Source: Coptodactyla brooksi
Taxonomy: Eukaryota > Arthropoda > Insecta > Coleoptera > Scarabaeidae
Direction: 5' to 3'
Assembly (NCBI GenBank): GCA_033557675.1
Contig: JAWQRM010000540.1
Coordinates: 1 to 21,617, forward strand
Length of the DNA stretch: 21,617 bases
The notes below the pieces were generated by a model, which saw only the letters and a list, made by a program, of their open reading frames with translations, searched no databases and had not been told where the DNA came from. This document shows, one piece after another, positions 18,505 through 21,617 of this stretch. How positions within the stretch are numbered: the stretch's first letter is position 1; every line of letters begins with the position of its first letter. The translations under genes and the position numbers were made by a program.

Positions 18505-20820
18505 TTAACCATAAGATGGTACGCAATCGTTAGAACCCTTGGCCCTCTTGATGTATCCAGGTTTGCAAATACAAAAGTTTGGCCCCGAACACACTCCATT
18601 CGGACATCCTCCAGGACAATGAGCGATGCACATGTGCGGTCTCGTTGGGTCGTTTGTATAACCACTTTTGCATGAACACTGGTTCGCACCAATACAGTCA
18701 CCATTTATGCAAGCTGGATTGCAGTGGGGACTACAGATGGTGCCAGAAAGGTCCAGCAGCCAGCCTGGATTGCAACTACAACGATCTGGTGCCAGGCATA
18801 CGCCATTTTGACAACCCTTGGAGCAGATTGGTCTGCATTCTCCACTAATGGATTGAAACCCTGCTGGACAGGATTGCTGTGGTCTTATTTGACTGGATAG
18901 GTTATGAGAAGTCTGTTGTTGATGTGGTAGAAACTGTTGGGAGGAAGAGACACATTTTCCTTGGTAATCCTTATGAAAACTACAAACAAAAAGTAAACGA
19001 TGTTAAATTATTAATACCATCAATAATATCATAATTCTCGCCCAAATATATACAGCCCAGTTTTTTGAAATATTAAATAAGCAACCTTATTTTTGTATTA
19101 TTTACCCAGTCAAACATTGACATTGATTTGGAGAAACGCATTCGCCACCTTTTCCGCATCCACCGATGCATGTCGGCAAACAATACAGCCCATTTATGTG
19201 CATTGTGTATCCAGCATTGCAAGAACATCTTCCATCATTCGCGCAAACGCCGTTTAAGCATCCCCACGGACAAACACGGATACATTTGTTCTTTGGTCCA
19301 TTGATGAAGCCATGCTTGCAAGTGCACGTGTTTGGAGCTGTGCAGTCCCCATTTTCGCATCCCAGTGGACACTCGGGAACGCACCTTTGAGCTTGACACT
19401 CAAGCTTGTAACCAGAACAGCATACTTCTATTGTGCTGTGGCTTGGTGTTGTCTGAAAATGGTTACATAGAAAAGTTAACATACCTCTTGATTCTAGCAA
19501 AGGAATGCACATAAAATACACACATTTTTTCTACGGAATAATACGCCAAACTTATGACTTATCACGCGTGACGCTGATTGTATGTTCACGTTACTCTTCA
19601 CAAAAGCGAGCTTTACATAATATTAATGTTAGGTAATAAACATGCAGTATACAATTATTGGGTTTTATTATAAAATTACATAATGGTTAATGATGCATTT
19701 ATACGTTGTTTTAGTAGAATTTACATCATGAATCATTCACAACTAATAAATTATGAATCGGTGGTGTTTTCTAGTTAGATATACAATGAAACGTGAGTAA
19801 CCAGTCGTTTTGACGAACAAAAGTTGTTTACAATGTTTGAAGTTTCACATGACGCATCAAAGATGGAATTTGCAGAACATTTTGTTTTAAACCATAGAAC
19901 AAAGCGCAGTACTTGCTTTTGGCGAATCTTCTATGAACAAAATAAGCATTTAGAAGTTGTACAAACGTTTCCGATTGGGACTCGAAGTCGTTGAAAATGA
20001 TAAAGTGTTGGACACTGCACTGTATCAACAGCCGATGAAAATGTCGGAAACATGATGAAAAAGGTTATGGACAATCGCCCAGACTATGTTGCAGAAGTTG
20101 CTGATGATGCAGGCATATTATTTAGCTCACGCCAAGTAATCTTTTCGGACACTTTTGGCATGAGACGTGTGGCAGCAAAATCTGTTCCAAAATTGCCACC
20201 AATAGCAGTTACGAATGCACATTGACGTCGAAACTAAGATCCAATCGCCCAATGGAAGTTTTCTGAAGAGCTAAGACCGAAGAAAGCTCATCAAGTACGA
20301 TCGAATGTGAAGGTTCTGTTTGCTTTGGCGAATTTTTTAAATCAAATCTTGTGTATATTCAATCATAAACTGAAATAGAATATAAAATGCATTGAAGAAT
20401 GATAACATAATGGAAACAAATGCAACGAGGTCGAGAAGAAAAAGGTAACTGAAGACAACATACTGTAGATAGAAAAGAATAAAGGTACAAGAAGAATACA
20501 TACCAATCTACCATGTACAATAGATTTATAAAGTACGAAATAAAACCTAGCATTAAGCAAAAAATTGCAATTATAATTCATGATCTATAAACAAAACTTA
20601 CTCCATTGCCTTTAATGGTATCAGCACGATGTTTGTCATCTGGACTAATCAGCTGTACGGTCCTTTTAACAAAACAAGTGAATATAATAATTAAAAAAAC
20701 ATTTCCAAATGTGTTTCGTACTTACGGTACTTCCAATACGCAAACACCTTTACCACTGAGGCTATTAACGCTGCCGAAACAAATTACTGCTAACAGTACT
20801 AACAAAATTGCGTGTTTCAT
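18505..20820 (-). CDS. Secreted Nimrod B-like protein, copy 2 (325 aa)
   Basis: Exons 20820-20726 (95 nt), 20662-20602 (61), 19452-19106 (347) and 18979-18505 (475, TAA at 18507-18505) have the same phases and donors as copy 1 and splice to 325 codons. It has a signal peptide (MKHAILLVLLAVIC), VCCSGY and six intact NIM repeats; every cysteine of the repeats is kept. It differs from copy 1 by an extra 19 residues in exon 4, a Gln/His-rich linker (SQQFLPHQQQTSHNLSSQ) between repeats 3 and 4. About 13 of the first 52 residues also change, against 7 of 115 in exon 3. Both copies look functional. Introns are 63, 1149 and 126 nt. The upstream promoter is conserved but has a tiny extra ORF in its leader. 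Confidence 0.88.
19573..19799. other. Unusually conserved block in nimB intron 2 (copy 2)
   Basis: Partner of 13267-13493: 128 identical bases (19573-19700) and three mismatches in total, between more diverged intron sequence. Confidence 0.8.
19860..20345 (+). mobile_element. Mariner transposase relic in nimB intron 2 (copy 2)
   Basis: Same relic as in unit 1: DENVGNMMKKVMDNRPDYVA, then GMRRVAAKSVPKL, then RPKKAHQVRSNVKVLFAL. It has the same internal deletion, so the insertion and its decay began before the duplication. Confidence 0.7.
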
Positions 20821-20833
20821 GTTGCCCGTTGAG

Positions 20834-20845
20834 TTATTGTAGCAT
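20834..20845 (-). promoter_or_regulatory. Minimal upstream ORF in the leader of nimB copy 2
   Basis: A change in the leader creates ATG CTA CAA TAA, three nt after the predicted cap site; copy 1 has AAG instead of ATG. So close to the cap it is probably bypassed by most ribosomes, but it could lower output of copy 2. Confidence 0.5.
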
Positions 20846-20877
20846 ACTGACTGGTCGTTTAGAGCAGTCGCCGTATA
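20846..20877 (-). promoter_or_regulatory. Core promoter of nimB copy 2
   Basis: TATACG begins at 20877 and TCAGT spans 20850-20846 with its A at 20848, again 29 nt apart. The secondary TATAAA of copy 1 is TCTAAA here. Conservation of the -30 motif and the initiator supports their use. Confidence 0.6.
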
Positions 20878-21151
20878 TCAACTTTGGACCTGTGAACTGA
20901 GTATTTACAATTCCCCGCGACTGTTAACGACTTGGTATTACCAAGAAAAATTGCTGACAATACTGGGAGTTAACAAAACAAAAATGTCGATTACATGAAA
21001 TGCAAACGCAGAAAGCTGCATGTTCTTTTTTGTTGCTATTATACTAATACTAAGAAAATACTAACAAACAACAATCTGCATTTGATAAATTACAGATTTA
21101 CTGCTATAATTATTATTACGTGTTTTTATGTACTCGTACGTAATTATTTCT

Positions 21152-21550
21152 TCACACAAGATACTGCACAAAACCATGATAACGTGCACATTTTTCCAGT
21201 CCTATACATTGACTATTTGGACATTCATCAGAATAAATCCCTATGAAAGGATATGGTATTTTTGTATAATTGTTGTATCGTTTGTAACTTGTACATGTTG
21301 TGTGTATAATACAATCACCCTTTGTAGAAGAAAATTTATATATTGGATAGTATTTCCTACAGGTGAAATCTAACATCTATATAAAGGTGAACCATCTAAT
21401 GGTTTCCTTTTGAAATCACTATGTTTTTGTTAGCCTCAAGCATACCAGATATTTCATGAATTTTCTTTAAAATTTAATAAAATTTAATTTTGCTCGCCTA
21501 TGCACGTGTAACCCTTTGGACAGCCAAGAATAAAGTAAGCATATAATATG
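21152..21550 (-). pseudogene. Broken Nim/EGF-like exons upstream of nimB copy 2
   Basis: Equivalent to 14872-15272. One 74-codon frame (21376-21152) spans KGDCIIHTTCTSYK and IYSDECPNSQCIGLEKC without a stop. The cysteine after KCA is changed to Arg (KCARYHGF), and the donor after CPKGYTCIG is GCGAGC instead of GTGAGC. Compared with unit 1 this remnant has lost a key cysteine and a canonical splice donor, supporting the pseudogene reading. Confidence 0.45.
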
Positions 21551-21617
21551 GACTAAGCCAACGTACGTTAGAAACAAGTGTACCAGTGCAACACCAAAAA
21601 TACAGCCCATACAGCCC

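Larger units (their letters stand above)
17437..21617. repeat. Unit 2 of the tandem duplication (runs off the window)
   Basis: Collinear with unit 1 but lacking the 3.24 kb insertion. The match starts in a T-run at 17437, equivalent to the channel promoter region at 8021, and is still continuing at the last base (equivalent to 15334). Small indels are spread through it. The main coding one is 57 bp in nimB exon 4. Confidence 0.8.

Noticed and set aside
1..21617. CRISPR arrays, tRNA or rRNA genes, bacterial operons
   Set aside because: No regularly spaced repeats, cloverleaf or rRNA motifs were seen; the genes are spliced and animal in type.

Overview
The window looks like nuclear DNA of an insect: AT-rich, with GT-AG introns, transposon relics on both strands, a pair of Nimrod-family genes (a hemocyte and immunity family best known from insects) and arthropod-type core promoters (TATA plus TCAGT initiator). 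A beetle or another holometabolous insect is plausible, but the sequence does not settle the species.

Region 1 (1-285) is the start of a mariner-type transposon that runs off the left edge on the minus strand. Region 2 (286-7919, minus strand) is one large gene. It reads as two separate ORFs plus a short upstream ORF, but good splice sites in matching phase join them into a single protein of about 1965 residues. This protein has four consecutive cyclic-nucleotide-gated-channel modules, each with S1-S6 and a cyclic-nucleotide-binding fold. It would be a one-chain pseudotetramer, laid out like the sea urchin and fish CNGK channels, but no pore loop shows a GYG filter. Its 1.68 kb intron carries the relic of an integrase-type transposon.

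Region 3 (about 8021 to the end) is a tandem duplication with a period of about 9.4 kb. Unit 1 is about 8021-17436; unit 2 starts at about 17437 and leaves the window. Each unit carries, on the minus strand, an intact four-exon gene for a secreted Nimrod B-like protein (signal peptide, CCxGY motif, six NIM repeats; 306 and 325 residues). Each also has a decayed mariner in intron 2, a LINE tail downstream, and a broken cysteine-rich Nim-like remnant upstream. Unit 1 also holds a 3238-bp composite insertion (8140-11377) flanked by TTA. It consists of a degraded long-TIR DDE transposon whose left arm contains a LINE fragment and a perfect 26-bp foldback. Unit 2 has TTAGTTA at the equivalent point, which looks like an excision scar.

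The channel and the Nim genes share a strand, but nothing in the sequence ties them functionally. The Nim pair is probably an immune or hemolymph protein duplication next to an unrelated channel gene. The most unusual item is the fused four-module channel with degenerate filters and uneven ligand sites.
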